Assembly: GCA_018241685.1 (NCBI GenBank)
Contig: JAFEDJ010000031.1
Location: 1-64,000 of the forward strand
Direction: 5' to 3'
DNA length: 64,000 bases
Source of the DNA: Pseudomonadota bacterium
GTDB lineage: Bacteria; Pseudomonadota; Gammaproteobacteria; Burkholderiales; Rhodocyclaceae
Shown in pieces: positions 42,809 to 59,650 of the stretch. The notes under the pieces are model-generated. The model was not told where the DNA came from, made no database searches, and worked only from the letters and a program-made list of their open reading frames with translations. The position numbers were made by a program, and so were the translations under genes. Position 1 is the first letter of the stretch, and every line of letters begins with the position of its first letter.

Positions 42809-44446
42809 ATGTCCGACGCCAGCTCACGCTTTTCCCTGCCAACCCCACTGCAAGGATGGTCGTTGCTCGCTCTCCTTGCCATTTACCTGCTGGTTGGCAC
42901 GACAGGACACCTGCCCTGGCGAGGTGACGATCTCACGCACCTCGGCCCCATCCACGCCATCCTGAGCCGCGGCAATTGGCTCTTGCCGGAGATCGCCGGC
43001 GAGATCTACCGGGAAAATCCGCCGCTGTACTACTGGCTTGGCGCAGGGCTCGCCAAAGTGTTTGGCGGGATACTTCCGGTCCATGATGCGGCACGGCTCG
43101 CCAGCAGCGTATTCACGGCAGCCACCTTGTACTGGACGGGCCTCGCCGCCCGCCGCATGTACGGCCCCAACAGTTTCGCCCCCGCCATCCTGCTTGGACT
43201 CGGAGCCCTTGGACTCGTCGTGCACGCCCACGAGACCCAGCCCATCCTGGCCCAACTCGCCGGCATGGCCCTGTGCTACGCAGGCCTGGCCGAACAGACC
43301 GAGCGTCCCTGGCGTGCCGCACTCCAGATGGGCGCCGGTAGTGGCATCGCCTTCCTTGCAGGCGGCCTATCCGGCCTTGTACTCACGACGCCGCTGATTC
43401 TCCTCGGCCCAGCCCTCTGCCCTTCCCATCGATGCCGCAATGGCATTCTGAGCACGCTGCTGAGCCTCGGAATCACGGCGACAATCGCGGGTATCTGGCT
43501 GGGCGCCGTTGCCATCAACCATCCGACTGAAATTCCCCTCTGGTGGCATGACGAATATGCCAGCATCCGCCCCCATCTGGCCAACCTGACCGCTTTCAAC
43601 AAACTGATCCAGCTACTCGGCTGGTTCTCCTGGCCCCTGTGGCCAATCGCCGGATGGGCTGTGTGGCGCAACCGCCAACAGTTGCGACTGGGCAGCCCGC
43701 AATTGACGCTGCCAATACTGGCAAGCATCCTGGCAATCCTGTTCACGGCACTGACCGGCAGCATTCGCCCAGCCAACATGCTGCCCATTCTGCCGCCGCT
43801 GTGCCTGTTGGCTGCACTTGGCGTAGAGAGCCTCCGGCGCGGCGCGGCCAATGCGTTCGACTGGTTTGGCGTCATGACCTTCAGCTTCTTCGGCCTGCTG
43901 GTATGGCTGGGATGGAGCGCTCTGCACTTTGGCTGGCCCCCGGGGCTGGCGCGTCAGGTGGCGCGGATTGCACCCGACTTCCCGGAGGAGTCCATCATCG
44001 GCGGCGCTGCGGTTGGCTTCATTCTGAGCGCAGCCCTGCTTGCCTTGCCGATTGTGACCCGTCGCGGCCCGATGCGCGGCGCGACCAATTGGGCGCTGGG
44101 ACTGACACTGCTCTGGTGCCTGGCCGTGACTCTCTGGCAACCGTGGTTCGCTTACACCAAGAACTATCAGCCCGTGGCGAGCGAACTCGCCAAGGCGCTT
44201 GATGGACGCAACTACAACTGCATCAAGCGCGCCGGCATCGGGGACACTCAACGGGCAGCCCTGGACTACTTCTCGGGTATCCGGACGGTCTCTTACCGAA
44301 GCCAGGAACAGTGCGATCTGCTGCTCATCTACGCTACGGCAAACAGCTCGCCGAACATCACCAAGGATGAGTGGAACCCCATCTGGCAACGCCGCCTAGG
44401 AGGCGGACGAAAGACGGAGATCTTCAAGCTCTACCAACGTAACTGA
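42809..44446 (+). CDS. Membrane glycosyltransferase, ArnT/GT39-like
   Basis: A 545-residue protein. I start at ATG 42809 (MSDASSRFSLP), as the alternative TTG at 42776 lies in the terminator tail. About a dozen membrane helices are predicted. The first periplasmic loop has the acidic LPWRGDDL and YRENPPLYYWLG, the lipid-linked sugar donor site typical of GT39/ArnT proteins. The C-terminal 100 residues are periplasmic. It would move a sugar from a polyprenyl-phosphate carrier to an envelope acceptor, unknown here. A second GT39-type protein is encoded at 62496. Confidence 0.82.
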   Translation: MSDASSRFSLPTPLQGWSLLALLAIYLLVGTTGHLPWRGDDLTHLGPIHAILSRGNWLLPEIAGEIYRENPPLYYWLGAGLAKVFGGILPVHDAARLASSVFTAATLYWTGLAARRMYGPNSFAPAILLGLGALGLVVHAHETQPILAQLAGMALCYAGLAEQTERPWRAALQMGAGSGIAFLAGGLSGLVLTTPLILLGPALCPSHRCRNGILSTLLSLGITATIAGIWLGAVAINHPTEIPLWWHDEYASIRPHLANLTAFNKLIQLLGWFSWPLWPIAGWAVWRNRQQLRLGSPQLTLPILASILAILFTALTGSIRPANMLPILPPLCLLAALGVESLRRGAANAFDWFGVMTFSFFGLLVWLGWSALHFGWPPGLARQVARIAPDFPEESIIGGAAVGFILSAALLALPIVTRRGPMRGATNWALGLTLLWCLAVTLWQPWFAYTKNYQPVASELAKALDGRNYNCIKRAGIGDTQRAALDYFSGIRTVSYRSQEQCDLLLIYATANSSPNITKDEWNPIWQRRLGGGRKTEIFKLYQRN

Positions 44447-44602
44447 AGCCTGCGGCGTGACTCGTGCCGCGCGCGTCACGCTAATCCTGCAAACGACGAG
44501 ACACTCACCTGGCAGCAAAAAGACAGGGAACGGGAGCAGCACAGCCGCCGTTGTCCGCCGAAACGGCGCAAGCAACGCAACAAAGGGCTGACCTTCTGGA
44601 AA

Positions 44603-44878
44603 TTACTTCGAGGGAGGCGTCTGAACGAAGATCTCATCCGACTTGGTCAAACCCAATTCAAAGCGGGCACGCTCTTCCACCGCCTCATAACCGGACTTCA
44701 GATCGCGCACTTCGGCCTCGAGGCCGGTATTGCGCTGCTCCAGCTTGCGATTACCCTCTCGTTGGGCGGCAAGCTGTTGCTCGACCTCCCAGACACGCAG
44801 CCAGCCGCCCTTACCGATCCACAAGGGATACTGCAGAACAACTACCAGAAGAGCGAGAACAATGGCTGGCCAGCGCAT
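44603..44878 (-). CDS. ftsB: Cell division protein FtsB
   Basis: A 91-residue protein; ATG at 44878 (MRWPAIVLALLVVV). One N-terminal membrane helix (about 4-20) is followed by a coiled coil (about 30-70, WEVEQQLAAQREGN). EERARFELGLTKSDEIFVQ is the conserved C-terminal part that contacts FtsQ. It forms the FtsQLB divisome complex. It lies 47 bases after eno in the same operon, as in many proteobacteria. Confidence 0.93.
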   Translation of the reverse strand: MRWPAIVLALLVVVLQYPLWIGKGGWLRVWEVEQQLAAQREGNRKLEQRNTGLEAEVRDLKSGYEAVEERARFELGLTKSDEIFVQTPPSK

Positions 44879-44925
44879 GGGAGACAAGCCCGGCTGCGTT
44901 GCACAGCCGGGCAAGAGAAGGATGA

Positions 44926-46227
<1,302 letters not shown>

Positions 46228-46317
46228 TTATTTACTTTGAATTACTGAATTGAAACCGGTGGCAATGATACCGTCCCGAGCCGGAAAACCGGAAATGACA
46301 AAGCAATAATTGCGCTA

Positions 46318-47157
46318 TCAGGTGCGCAACTCCTCGAAGCCCTGCCCCTTGACGAGCGCATCGATGCCCTTCAGCGTCGCCAGCAACGCCTTCATCTTGG
46401 GCAGCGGCCAGGCATTTGGGCCATCGGAAAACGCCTTGGCGGGGTCAGGATGCGTTTCCATGAAAAGCCCAGAGATACCGACTGCCACCGCCGCCCGCGC
46501 CAGCACCGGCACGAACTCCCGCTGTCCGCCGGAGACGGTACCCTGCCCGCCGGGCAGTTGCACGGAATGGGTTGCGTCGAACACCACCGGGCAACCCGTC
46601 TCGCGCATGATCGCCAGCGAGCGCATGTCGGACACAAGGTTGTTGTAACCGAAGGACGCACCGCGTTCACAGACCATGATGGTGTCTGCCCCGCCGTTGG
46701 CCTCACGCGCCTTATCGACGACGTTCTTCATGTCGCCGGGCGCCAGAAACTGGCCCTTCTTGATGTTCACCGGCTTGCCCGACGCCGCCACTGCATGAAT
46801 GAAATCCGTCTGGCGGCACAGGAAGGCCGGCGTCTGCAGCACATCGACGGCGGCAGCCACGTCGGCAACCTCATGCTCGGCATGCACGTCGGTAAGCACG
46901 GGCACGCCGACCTTCTCGCGGACTTCGGCCAGGATCGCCAGCCCCTTCTCCATCCCCAGCCCCCGATACGACTTGCCGGAACTGCGATTGGCCTTGTCGT
47001 AGCTGGACTTGTAGATGAAGGGGATCGCCAATTCGGTACAGATCTCCTTCAACTGGGCTGCCGTTTCCAGCGCCATCTCGCGGGACTCGATGACGCACGG
47101 TCCGGCGATCAGGAAGAAGGGTTTGTCGAGACCGACATCGAAGCCGCAGAGTTTCAT
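46318..47157 (-). CDS. kdsA: 3-deoxy-D-manno-octulosonate 8-phosphate synthase
   Basis: A 279-residue protein. [36 protein letters not shown] and [12 protein letters not shown] are the conserved binding sites for phosphoenolpyruvate and arabinose 5-phosphate. The asparagine at the [11 protein letters not shown] segment points to the metal-independent class. It makes Kdo for the lipopolysaccharide core. It lies between pyrG and eno in one operon. Confidence 0.97.
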   Translation of the reverse strand: MKLCGFDVGLDKPFFLIAGPCVIESREMALETAAQLKEICTELAIPFIYKSSYDKANRSSGKSYRGLGMEKGLAILAEVREKVGVPVLTDVHAEHEVADVAAAVDVLQTPAFLCRQTDFIHAVAASGKPVNIKKGQFLAPGDMKNVVDKAREANGGADTIMVCERGASFGYNNLVSDMRSLAIMRETGCPVVFDATHSVQLPGGQGTVSGGQREFVPVLARAAVAVGISGLFMETHPDPAKAFSDGPNAWPLPKMKALLATLKGIDALVKGQGFEELRT

Positions 47158-47168
47158 GGGGCGTCCTT

Positions 47169-48815
<1,647 letters not shown>

Positions 48816-48948
48816 CTACTGGAAAGGGGAATGATAGCCGATCAGGCCCCTTCTCTTCAATCGGTACCACCGCTCCACCCCCGGAAACAGGGGGCGCAAA
48901 GCCGTCCGGCACCCCCTTTTTTTGCCCTGATTTCGCCCCAGCCGCCCC

Positions 48949-49497
48949 TCAGTTATCCCGGATGAAATCCTGGTTGATTTCCCGGAACTGGGCCGTCGCG
49001 CTCCGCTTCAGCCATTCGAAAGCCACCATTTCCCGGCTCACGATCTCCACCCCATGAGCGCGCATGCGCGCCAGCGCCAGTTCCTTGTCGGCCGGCTTGC
49101 GGGACCCCACAGCGTCAGCCACGACGAAGACCTCCTTGCCCTGCCAGCGCAGCTCAAGCACCGTCTGCAGGACACAGACATGGGCCTCCGTGCCGATGAC
49201 GATCACCTGGCGCCGCGCCTCGACCTCCGTCCCGGCGAGACAGCAATCCGAGACGCACGAGAAATGGGTCTTGTCGACGCAATGCGCCCCGTCCAGCACC
49301 GCCTTCAAGGGCGCCGCCGTCGGCCCAAGACCCGCCGGATATTGCTCGGAAACCACCACAGGCACCCGCAGGCGATGCGCCACACCCGCCAGCCAGATGC
49401 AGTTGGCGAGAACGGCTTCGCCGTCGTGGATCGCCGGGAGCAGCCGCTCCTGCACGTCCACGACCAGCAGGACCGATTTGTCCGCAGTCATCAGCAT
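48949..49497 (-). CDS. Isochorismatase-like cysteine hydrolase
   Basis: A 182-residue protein. The catalytic triad of the family is visible: Asp in VVDVQERLL, Lys in DKTHFSC, Cys in TEAHVCVLQT. Homologues include YcaC-type hydrolases and nicotinamidases; the substrate is not deducible. It lies 10 bases after the acetoacetyl-CoA synthetase gene and may be co-transcribed. A 145-base gap then leads to pyrG. Confidence 0.88.
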   Translation of the reverse strand: MLMTADKSVLLVVDVQERLLPAIHDGEAVLANCIWLAGVAHRLRVPVVVSEQYPAGLGPTAAPLKAVLDGAHCVDKTHFSCVSDCCLAGTEVEARRQVIVIGTEAHVCVLQTVLELRWQGKEVFVVADAVGSRKPADKELALARMRAHGVEIVSREMVAFEWLKRSATAQFREINQDFIRDN

Positions 49498-49507
49498 GGC
49501 ATTCCCC

Positions 49508-51487
<1,980 letters not shown>

Positions 51488-51554
51488 GATGTCTCTCCTC
51501 GTTTTTCTTATACAGGCCGGATCTGCGCCCAGCCCATCGCGGAACATGCCCGGT

Positions 51555-51983
51555 TTAGCTTACCTTGGCGCGGAGTGCATCAGGGATCGGCACCGACTTG
51601 CCGGTGCGCGGATCCATCCACACCACCTTGGCGGCGCCCTCCGCATACTGCCGGTCCTCGCCCTCGACATATAATTCGTACCAGGTCATCACACTACTCC
51701 GGCCCGGCTCGCCAGCGTAGAGGCGCACGACGACCGTCGCCGGATAATTCACCGGCGCCAGGAAGGTACAACTGGCATTGATGATGACGGCGCCGGCCTC
51801 GGCCTCCGGGCTTACCACGTAGCCTTCGCCCTCCAGCCATTCGACCCGGGCCTGCTCGAAATAGCGGAAATAGACAGTGTTGTTCACATGGCCGTAGTAA
51901 TCCATATCACCCCAGCGCACCGGAATTCGGGTCGTCAGCAACAGCTTGCGCGAAGGGGCTTCTGCGGGGATGTCGGTACTCAT
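51555..51983 (-). CDS. Acyl-CoA thioesterase, 4HBT (YbgC-like) hot-dog fold
   Basis: A 142-residue protein; ATG at 51983. The catalytic signature [23 protein letters not shown] contains the Asp of the 4-hydroxybenzoyl-CoA thioesterase class. It hydrolyses acyl-CoA; chain length is unknown. Placed just before acetoacetyl-CoA synthetase on the same strand, so a role in acyl-CoA turnover is likely. An alternative upstream start (52037) lacks a good ribosome binding site. Confidence 0.87.
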   Translation of the reverse strand: MSTDIPAEAPSRKLLLTTRIPVRWGDMDYYGHVNNTVYFRYFEQARVEWLEGEGYVVSPEAEAGAVIINASCTFLAPVNYPATVVVRLYAGEPGRSSVMTWYELYVEGEDRQYAEGAAKVVWMDPRTGKSVPIPDALRAKVS

Positions 51984-52213
51984 GGCTCTTCTGTCTCCGG
52001 TTGATTGATTATGGGCTCTCGTGATCCGGGCAGCCAAACAAGCGGCTCGCCGAAATCAGCCGGGGCAATGTAACATACGGCACCGTATGCTTCGAAAGCC
52101 CCGTATTTGCCCATTCCGGGATTGCCCGGTGTCCGGCGGGCGGGTTACGCTTCGCGGTTTGCGGTTACATACCACAACAAATCAAATCGAACGGCTCTCA
52201 GGAGGAGGCAGCA

Positions 52214-53857
52214 ATGGAACGCGATTCCATGGAATTCGACGTCCTGATCGTAGGCGGCGGCCCGGCGGGCTTGTCGGCGGCGATCAGGCTCAAGCAACTG
52301 GCCGCTGAAAAGGGCCAGGACTTTTCGGTGTGCCTGATCGAGAAGGCCGCCGAGATCGGCGCGCACATTCTGTCCGGCGCCGTCATCGATCCGCGCGCGC
52401 TCAATGAACTCTTCCCCGACTGGAAGGCGATGGGCGCGCCGCTCAACACGCCGGTCTCGGAAGACCGGGTGATCTTCCTGTCGGAAACCGGCGGACGCCA
52501 GATTCCCAACGGTCTGCTGCCGGACGCCTTCCACAACGACGGCAACTACATCGTGCGCCTGGGCAACCTGGCCAAGTGGCTCGGCGAGCAGGCCGAGGCG
52601 CTGGGCGTCGAGGTCTATCCGGGCTTTGCCGGCGCCGAGCTATTGTTCGACGACCAGGGCGCGGTGGCCGGCGTCATCACCGGCGACATGGGCGTGCTCA
52701 AGGACGGCAGCCAGGGCCCGAACTTCCAGCCCGGCATGGAGCTGCGCGCCAAGTACACCTTCTTCGCCGAAGGCTGCCGCGGTCATCTAGGCAAGCAGCT
52801 CGAAGCCAAGTACGCGCTGCGCAACGGCGTCGATCCGCAGACCTACGGCATCGGCCTCAAGGAGCTGTGGGAGATCCCCGCCGGCCAGCACGTGCCGGGC
52901 CTCGTCGTGCATACGGCGGGCTGGCCGATGGATACCGCCACCTACGGCGGCGGCTTCTGCTACCACCTGGAAGGCAACCTGGTGTCGGTCGGCTACGTGG
53001 TCGGCCTCAACTACACCAATCCGTATCTATCGCCCTTTGAGGAGTTCCAGCGCTACAAGACGCACCCGGAAATCCGCAAGTTCCTTGAGGGCGGCAAGCG
53101 CCTCGCCTACGGCGCGCGGGCGATTGCTGCCGGCGGCCTGCAGAGCCAGCCGAAGCTGGTCTTCCCGGGCGGCGCGCTGATCGGCGACGACGCGGGCTTC
53201 CTCAACGCCGCGCGCATCAAGGGCAGCCATGCGGCGATGAAGTCCGGCATGCTGGCCGCCGAAGCCGCCTTTGAGGCCCTCGTTGCCGGCCGCACCCAGG
53301 ACGCACTGAGCGCCTTCCCGGAGCGCTTCAAGGCCAGCTGGCTGCACGCCGAGCTGCACAAGACCCGCAACTTCAAGCCCTACATGAAGAAGGGCCTGTG
53401 GCTCGGCTCCTTCCTATTCGGCGCCGAGCAGAAGCTCTTCGGCGGCAACGTGCCCTGGACGCTGCACAACCACGCCGACCACACGACGCTGCGCCCGGCC
53501 GCCGAGTGCCAGCCGATCGCCTACCCGAAACCGGACGGCAAGCTCACCTTCGACCGCCTCTCGTCGGTGTTCCTGTCCAACACCAACCACGAGGAAGATG
53601 AGCCCTGCCACCTGCAGCTGAAGGACGCCGCGGTGCCGATCTCCATCAACCTGGCCAAGTACGACGCCCCCGAGCAGCGTTACTGCCCGGCCGGTGTGTA
53701 TGAGATCGTACGCAGTGAAGAGGGCGACAACCCGCGCCTGCAGATCAACGCTCAGAACTGCATCCACTGCAAGACCTGCGACATCAAGGACCCCACCCAG
53801 AACATCAACTGGGTCGTCCCGCAAGGCGGCGAAGGGCCCATCTATCAGGGAATGTAA
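52214..53857 (+). CDS. etfD: Electron transfer flavoprotein-ubiquinone oxidoreductase
   Basis: A 547-residue protein. The FAD-binding motif [11 protein letters not shown] is near the N-terminus. The C-terminal 4Fe-4S cluster is held by Cys in YCPAGVYE and [12 protein letters not shown]. It takes electrons from ETF, reduced by acyl-CoA dehydrogenases, and passes them to ubiquinone in the inner membrane. AGGAGG precedes the ATG. Its neighbours in acyl-CoA metabolism (thioesterase, acetoacetyl-CoA synthetase) fit this role. Confidence 0.96.
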   Translation: MERDSMEFDVLIVGGGPAGLSAAIRLKQLAAEKGQDFSVCLIEKAAEIGAHILSGAVIDPRALNELFPDWKAMGAPLNTPVSEDRVIFLSETGGRQIPNGLLPDAFHNDGNYIVRLGNLAKWLGEQAEALGVEVYPGFAGAELLFDDQGAVAGVITGDMGVLKDGSQGPNFQPGMELRAKYTFFAEGCRGHLGKQLEAKYALRNGVDPQTYGIGLKELWEIPAGQHVPGLVVHTAGWPMDTATYGGGFCYHLEGNLVSVGYVVGLNYTNPYLSPFEEFQRYKTHPEIRKFLEGGKRLAYGARAIAAGGLQSQPKLVFPGGALIGDDAGFLNAARIKGSHAAMKSGMLAAEAAFEALVAGRTQDALSAFPERFKASWLHAELHKTRNFKPYMKKGLWLGSFLFGAEQKLFGGNVPWTLHNHADHTTLRPAAECQPIAYPKPDGKLTFDRLSSVFLSNTNHEEDEPCHLQLKDAAVPISINLAKYDAPEQRYCPAGVYEIVRSEEGDNPRLQINAQNCIHCKTCDIKDPTQNINWVVPQGGEGPIYQGM

Positions 53858-53886
53858 GCCTCAAGCGACGCCTTCGCGACAAACCA

Positions 53887-53918
53887 AAACGGCCAGTGCA
53901 AAAGCACTGGCCGTTTTT
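53887..53918. terminator. Bidirectional terminator between convergent ETF-QO gene and purL
   Basis: AAACGGCCAGTGC (53887-53899) and GCACTGGCCGTTT (53904-53916) make a 13-bp perfect stem with an AAAA loop and a T run. It can serve both genes. Confidence 0.93.
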
Positions 53919-53967
53919 TCATTGCAGCAGCGGGCGCGAACAACGTTCGCTCCCGCCGATCAGTCGC

Positions 53968-56900
53968 TTACCCCACCCACTTGCGGGCGTTGCGGAACAT
54001 GCGCAGCCACGGAGAATCCTCGCCGAGGTCGGCCGGATGCCAGCTCATCTGCACGGTCCGGGCGGTGCGCTCCGGGTGCGGCATCATGATCGTGAAGCGG
54101 CCGTCCGGCGTGGTCAGGCCAGTGATGCCGGCCGGCGAACCGTTCGGGTTGAACGGATAGCGCTCGGCGATGGCGCCATTATTGTCCACGTAGCGCAGCG
54201 CAACCTTGGCGTTATCCTGGGCATCGATGCCGGCAAACACCGCCCGACCTTCGCCGTGGGACACGACGATGGGCATGCGGCTGCCGGCCATGCCGGCCAG
54301 CAGGATGGACGGGCTGTCCTGCACTTCCACCATCACGAAGCGGGCTTCGAACTGCTCACTGCGGTTGCGATGGAAGCGCGGCCAGGTCTCGGCACCGGGG
54401 ACGATCTCGGCCAGGTTGGACATCATCTGGCAGCCGTTGCAGACGCCCAGCGCAAAGGTGTCGTCACGCTTGAAGAAGGTCTCGAACTGTTCGCGCAGCG
54501 CCGGGTTGAAGAGGATGGACTTGGCCCAGCCCTGCCCTGCACCCAGCACGTCGCCGTAGGAGAAGCCACCGCAGGCCGCCAGCCCCTTGAAGTCGGACAG
54601 ATGCACTCGGCCGGCCTGCAGGTCGGACATGTGCACGTCGAAGGGCGCAAAGCCGGCCCGCTCGAAAGCGGCTGCCATCTCGGCCTGGGAGTTCACACCC
54701 TGCTCGCGCAGGATCGCGATCTTCGGCCGGGCACCGGTGGCGATGAAGGGCGCGGCGATGTCCTCCGCCGGGTCGTAGCTCAGGGACACGGACAGGCCGG
54801 GGTTGGAGGCATCCGCCAGTGCGTCGAATTCTTCCTTCGCACATTCTGCATCGTCACGCAGACGGGCGATCTGGTAGCTGGTCTCGGACCAGGTCTGCAG
54901 CAGTTCAGCACGCGGCGCATTGAACACAAGCTTGGCGTTGCGCCAGAAGCGCAGCTCATCGCGGTCGTTGGGCTCACCGACGAAGTGGTAGCTGAGGCCG
55001 GCAATACGCAGGGCCTCGGTCAGGCGGCTACGGTCGTCGCGGCGGATCTGGACGACAGCGCCCAGTTCCTCGGCGAACAGGGCCTTGAACAGCATGTCGT
55101 TGAAGCGGCCCTTCAGGGAATCCGGACGCTTGTCGAGGCCATCCACGTCGTTCATGAACTGGTCGTAGGCCACCGTGTCGAGCATCACCGACAGGCCGCA
55201 CTTGGACGCGAAGGCCATTTCGCACAGGGTCGCGAACAGGCCGCCATCGGCGCGGTCGTGGTAGGCCAGGATCAGGTCGTCCTTGCGCCACTGCTGGATC
55301 AGCTCGAAGAAGGTCTTCAGCTGGGCGGCATCCACGTCCGGCGCATGCTCGGCTACCGAGTTGTAGGCCTGGGCCAGCACCGAGCCACCCAGGCGGTTCT
55401 GGTTGTTGCCAAGGTCGATCAGCAGCAGCTCGGTTTCCACGCCTTCCGGGAACTGCAGCTGCGGCGTCAGCGTGCGGCGCACGTCCTGCACCGGAGCAAA
55501 ACCGGTGACGATCAGCGACAGCGGCGACACGACCTGCTTGTCCTCGCCCTCCTCGTTCCAGGCAGTACGCATGGACAGGGAGTCCTTGCCCACCGGGATC
55601 GCCAGCCCGGCCTGCTGGCAGAACTGGGACACCGCCTCGACGGTCTTGTACAGCTTGACGTCCTCACCGCGGTGACCAGCGGCGGCCATCCAGTTGGCGG
55701 ACAACTTCACGTCGCCCAGGGAGCGGATGTCTGCCGCGGCGATGTTGGTGATCGCCTCGCCGATCGCCATGCGGCCAGAGGCCGGCGCGTCGAGGGTCGC
55801 CACCGGCGTACGCTCGCCCATCGCGAAAGCTTCGCCCAGGTAGCCGCTGTAGCTCATGGTGGTCACCGCCACGTCGGCGACGGGGATCTGCCACGGGCCG
55901 ACCATCTGGTCACGGGCGGTCATGCCGCCGACGGAGCGGTCGCCGATGGTGATCAGGAAGTTCTTGCTGGCCACCGCCGGCATGCGCAGCACGCGCCGAC
56001 AGGCATCGGCCAGATCGATGTCGGTAACGTCGAAGGGCGGCACGAAGACCTGGCGGCTGGACACGTTGCGGGTCATCTTCGGCGGCTTGCCGAGGAGCAC
56101 CTGCATTTCCATGTCCACCGGCTCGTTCTCGAAGTGGCTGTCGGCAACGACCAGATGCCCATCGTCGGACGCCGTGCCGACCACGGCGAACGGGCAGCGC
56201 TCGCGCTCGCAGATCGCCTTGAAAATGTCGAGGCTTTCCGGCGCGATGGCCAGCACGTAGCGCTCCTGGGATTCGTTGGACCAGATTTCCCGCGGGCTCA
56301 TGCCCGGCTCTTCGATGTGCACTTCACGCAGCTCGAAGCGCGCGCCCAGCTCGGCGGAATCCGCCAGCTCGGGGAAGGCGTTGGAGAGACCACCGGCGCC
56401 CACGTCATGGATCGACAGGATCGGGTTGGCCGCGCCCTTCTGCCAGCAGGCGTCAATGACCTCCTGGCAGCGGCGCTGGATTTCCGGGTTGCCGCGCTGC
56501 ACGGACGCGAAGTCCAGGTCGGCGGTGTTGGTGCCGGTCGCCATCGACGACGCGGCGCCGCCGCCGAGGCCGATCAGCATGCCCGGACCACCGAGCTGGA
56601 TCAGCAGCGTGCCAGGACCAAACTTGATCTTGAAGGACTGCTGATCCTGGATACAGCCGAGGCCGCCGGCGATCATGATCGGCTTGTGATAGCCGCGCAC
56701 CTCGTCCTGCACACTCTGCTGGAAAGTACGGAAATAACCGGTCAGGTTGGGACGGCCGAACTCGTTGTTGAACGCCGCGCCGCCCAGCGGGCCTTCGATC
56801 ATGATGTCCAGCGCCGAAGCGATGCGCTCGGGTTTGCCATAGGCCTGCTCCCAGGGCTGCTCGAAGCCGGGGATCTCCAGGTTCGACACCGAGAAGCCAG

Positions 56901-57897
56901 TCAGGCCGGCCTTGGGCTTGGAGCCGCGGCCAGTCGCACCCTCATCGCGGATCTCGCCGCCGGAGCCGGTGGAAGCACCAGGGAACGGAGAAATCGCCGT
57001 CGGGTGGTTATGGGTCTCGACCTTGGCCAGGATGTGGGTCAGTTCGTCGTTGTATTTCCAGGCACCGGTCTCGTCCGGGTAGAGCTTGGCGACCGTGGCA
57101 CCCTCGATCACCGACGCGTTGTCGGAATAGGCAACGACGGTGCCTTCCGGGTGGGCCTTGTGGGTTTCGCGAATCATGCCGAACAGCGTCTTGTCCATCG
57201 GACGGCCGTCGATAACCCAGTCGGCGTTGAAGATCTTGTGGCGGCAGTGCTCGGAGTTCGCCTGGGCGAACATCATCAACTCAACGTCGGTCGGGTTGCG
57301 GCCCATCCGCTTGAAGTTCTCGACCAGGTAATCGATCTCGTCTTCCGACAGGGCCAGGCCAAGTTCACTGTTGGCGACGACCAGCGCATCACGGCCGTTC
57401 TCGATGATCGCCACGGTGGTCAGCGGCTGCGGCTCGTAATGGTGGAACAGCGCATGGGCCGCATCCACGTTGTCGAGCACGGACTCGGTCATGCGGTCGT
57501 GGATGGCCGGCAGCACCGCGTCGCGATCGGCGGACGACAACCCGCCACGCAGATCGAAGCTGTAGGCGGCGCCGCGCTCGATGCGGACGATCTTGTCGAA
57601 ACCGCACTGGCGCGCAATGTCGGTCGCCTTCGACGACCACGGCGAAATGGTGCCGAGACGCGGCGTCACCAGCACCAGGCTACCCGCAGGGGCGTCCCCT
57701 TCCGGATGGGCGCCGAGCAGGTCGACCAGCCGTGCCAGTTCGTCAGCGGAAAGCGGCGCACTGACTTCCACGAAGTACCAGTGTTCGACGGCCAGCCCCT
57801 TCAGGCGGGGCAGCACGCTCTTGACCGAATCGGTCAGGCGGGCAAGACGGGAACGGGAGACGGCGGGCGCACCGCGCAGCTTGAGAATTTCGGACAT
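53968..57897 (-). CDS. purL: Phosphoribosylformylglycinamidine synthase, single-chain form
   Basis: A 1309-residue protein, the large one-chain PurL of Gram-negative bacteria. An N-terminal PurS-like domain, linker, and two ATP-binding AIRS-type halves are followed by a C-terminal glutamine amidotransferase with Cys in [17 protein letters not shown] and PHPERT. It converts FGAR to FGAM in purine synthesis. It is transcribed alone. A long open frame on the opposite strand is a codon-bias shadow. Confidence 0.98.
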   Translation of the reverse strand: MSEILKLRGAPAVSRSRLARLTDSVKSVLPRLKGLAVEHWYFVEVSAPLSADELARLVDLLGAHPEGDAPAGSLVLVTPRLGTISPWSSKATDIARQCGFDKIVRIERGAAYSFDLRGGLSSADRDAVLPAIHDRMTESVLDNVDAAHALFHHYEPQPLTTVAIIENGRDALVVANSELGLALSEDEIDYLVENFKRMGRNPTDVELMMFAQANSEHCRHKIFNADWVIDGRPMDKTLFGMIRETHKAHPEGTVVAYSDNASVIEGATVAKLYPDETGAWKYNDELTHILAKVETHNHPTAISPFPGASTGSGGEIRDEGATGRGSKPKAGLTGFSVSNLEIPGFEQPWEQAYGKPERIASALDIMIEGPLGGAAFNNEFGRPNLTGYFRTFQQSVQDEVRGYHKPIMIAGGLGCIQDQQSFKIKFGPGTLLIQLGGPGMLIGLGGGAASSMATGTNTADLDFASVQRGNPEIQRRCQEVIDACWQKGAANPILSIHDVGAGGLSNAFPELADSAELGARFELREVHIEEPGMSPREIWSNESQERYVLAIAPESLDIFKAICERERCPFAVVGTASDDGHLVVADSHFENEPVDMEMQVLLGKPPKMTRNVSSRQVFVPPFDVTDIDLADACRRVLRMPAVASKNFLITIGDRSVGGMTARDQMVGPWQIPVADVAVTTMSYSGYLGEAFAMGERTPVATLDAPASGRMAIGEAITNIAAADIRSLGDVKLSANWMAAAGHRGEDVKLYKTVEAVSQFCQQAGLAIPVGKDSLSMRTAWNEEGEDKQVVSPLSLIVTGFAPVQDVRRTLTPQLQFPEGVETELLLIDLGNNQNRLGGSVLAQAYNSVAEHAPDVDAAQLKTFFELIQQWRKDDLILAYHDRADGGLFATLCEMAFASKCGLSVMLDTVAYDQFMNDVDGLDKRPDSLKGRFNDMLFKALFAEELGAVVQIRRDDRSRLTEALRIAGLSYHFVGEPNDRDELRFWRNAKLVFNAPRAELLQTWSETSYQIARLRDDAECAKEEFDALADASNPGLSVSLSYDPAEDIAAPFIATGARPKIAILREQGVNSQAEMAAAFERAGFAPFDVHMSDLQAGRVHLSDFKGLAACGGFSYGDVLGAGQGWAKSILFNPALREQFETFFKRDDTFALGVCNGCQMMSNLAEIVPGAETWPRFHRNRSEQFEARFVMVEVQDSPSILLAGMAGSRMPIVVSHGEGRAVFAGIDAQDNAKVALRYVDNNGAIAERYPFNPNGSPAGITGLTTPDGRFTIMMPHPERTARTVQMSWHPADLGEDSPWLRMFRNARKWVG

Positions 57898-58171
57898 GGC
57901 AAGGATGGGCGCGAAGTTGAAACCGGCCCGGCTACGGTCAAAAACGCCGCGCCGAACACGAAAAGGTCAGAGATTATACCCGAGCCCTCCCGAGGCTCCG
58001 ACCATCCTTCGCACAGGATTCCCCTACCCGCACCGCCAGCCACTCCCAGGCCCCCGTCGGCACGAATACCTGAGTTGATAAAATTAGTTGCAAATTACAA
58101 ATGTGAAAATTCATAGCAAGTAGGACATTAGCGTGCAAAAATTCACACTTTGAAGCCTAGGGGCAGTGACC

Positions 58172-59620
58172 ATGCCTTCTCGCCGCACCTCCCACCAACC
58201 CCTGTCTCCACGCCTGTTCTGGGTCATAGCGGCGGGATTCGTGCTGTTCGAAAGCACGCTTTTGGGGCTCGCTTATCAATACACCCGCAACCAGCATCGG
58301 CTGACCGAGCAACTGGCCCTCGTTCATCAGGGCAGCGCAGTCGCCTGGCAGATGGTTTCTTCGCCTTCTAACGACGCGACTTCGAAATCGCGACAGGTCT
58401 GGCTGGGTTCCATGCTGCACGCGCTGGACAGCGGTGGCAGCGTTGTCAGTTTGGAGAACACTCTGGCGCAACTACCCCCACTGGACAGCCCCAACGCCCG
58501 ACTGGCCGCCACGAGGATCCAGACCCACTGGGACGAATTCGTCCGACTCAACCGGCAGGCACCCGACAGCACTCCGGCGCGTGGCGAACTCGCGGCCATG
58601 TCCGCCCCCCTCCATGAACTCTCGAACATCCTGAGCCTGGAGCGCAACGAAGCCTCCCGGACAGCCGCGGTGATGGGCCTGATCGCGGTCGCCGCAGGCA
58701 TCCTGACCTTCATTACCGCCGGTTCACTGATGTTGCACCAGATCCTGCGCTTCGCCCGCTCGGGGCAGATGCTACGCTCGATGATGAACCAGATCGGCGC
58801 GGGGGTCTGCATCCTGAGCAGCGGCGGCCGCATCGCCGACGCCAACCGTGCCGCGTGTCGCATGCTCGGCCGCCCGCGCAAGATGCTGCGCGGCAAGCGC
58901 CTGGAGGAAATCCTCGCCCTCAACGACGGCGTGTGGACCGGCGATCGGCCGGACGGTCTGCCGATCGCCGTCGAGCGTATTCCGGGGCAGATCGACAGCC
59001 ACAAGGGGCCGCTCAACATTGTCACGCTACTGGACGTCACCGCCCGCCACCTGACGACGGAATGCCTCCTGCGCCTGGCGCACCACGACCCGCTGACCGG
59101 TCTTCCCAACCGGGCCTATCTTGAAAAGCGCTTCAAGGACGAACTCACGGACATCCAGAGTGACATGCTGCTGGGCGTCGCCGTGCTCGACCTGGACGGC
59201 TTCAAGCCGGTGAACGACACCTACGGCCACGCCATCGGGGACAGCCTGCTGGTCCAAATCGCCCAACGCTTGAGTTCCGCACTGCGGATCAGCGACATGC
59301 TTGCACGCACCGGCGGCGACGAGTTCGTCGTGCTGTTCCCGGATGTGGGCGGCCGGGAAAGCCTCGCGCAGCTTGGAGAACGCCTGCTGGGCGTGTTCAA
59401 CGACCCCTTCCTGATTGCTGGTCATCGCATCACGATGGGCTGCAGCATCGGACTGTCCATCGCGCCGGACGACGGCACCGACCAGGACAGCCTGCTGCGC
59501 GCCGCCGACGCGGCCATGTACCAGGCCAAGCACGCCGGCAAGCGGCGAGTCCGCCTGACCGCAGTGAAGGGCGCCGGGGCTACCCTGCCCGCCGGCCCAA
59601 GAAGCAGGGCGATCGGGTAA
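58172..59620 (+). CDS. Membrane-bound diguanylate cyclase (GGDEF)
   Basis: A 482-residue protein; I prefer ATG 58172 with AGGGG upstream over a GTG at 58166. Two membrane helices (about 16-38 and 168-190) flank a periplasmic sensor region of about 130 residues with no recognised fold. A PAS-like segment (about 203-290) and a GGDEF domain (about 310-470) follow. The active site RTGGDEFVVLF is intact, and the RISD sequence five residues upstream is a product-inhibition I-site, so it should make cyclic di-GMP under feedback control. Confidence 0.92.
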   Translation: MPSRRTSHQPLSPRLFWVIAAGFVLFESTLLGLAYQYTRNQHRLTEQLALVHQGSAVAWQMVSSPSNDATSKSRQVWLGSMLHALDSGGSVVSLENTLAQLPPLDSPNARLAATRIQTHWDEFVRLNRQAPDSTPARGELAAMSAPLHELSNILSLERNEASRTAAVMGLIAVAAGILTFITAGSLMLHQILRFARSGQMLRSMMNQIGAGVCILSSGGRIADANRAACRMLGRPRKMLRGKRLEEILALNDGVWTGDRPDGLPIAVERIPGQIDSHKGPLNIVTLLDVTARHLTTECLLRLAHHDPLTGLPNRAYLEKRFKDELTDIQSDMLLGVAVLDLDGFKPVNDTYGHAIGDSLLVQIAQRLSSALRISDMLARTGGDEFVVLFPDVGGRESLAQLGERLLGVFNDPFLIAGHRITMGCSIGLSIAPDDGTDQDSLLRAADAAMYQAKHAGKRRVRLTAVKGAGATLPAGPRSRAIG

Positions 59621-59650
59621 ACTACCGGGTTTTGCTGAGCCCCCGGCCCC

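Noticed and set aside
44447..44602. GCGTGAC/GTCACGC inverted repeat between convergent genes as a terminator
   Set aside because: No T run on either strand; left unannotated.
53896..58116. Very long open frame (1406 codons) on the + strand opposite purL
   Set aside because: purL on the - strand is an unmistakable full-length enzyme; the opposite frame is a GC-codon-bias shadow with no recognisable domain.
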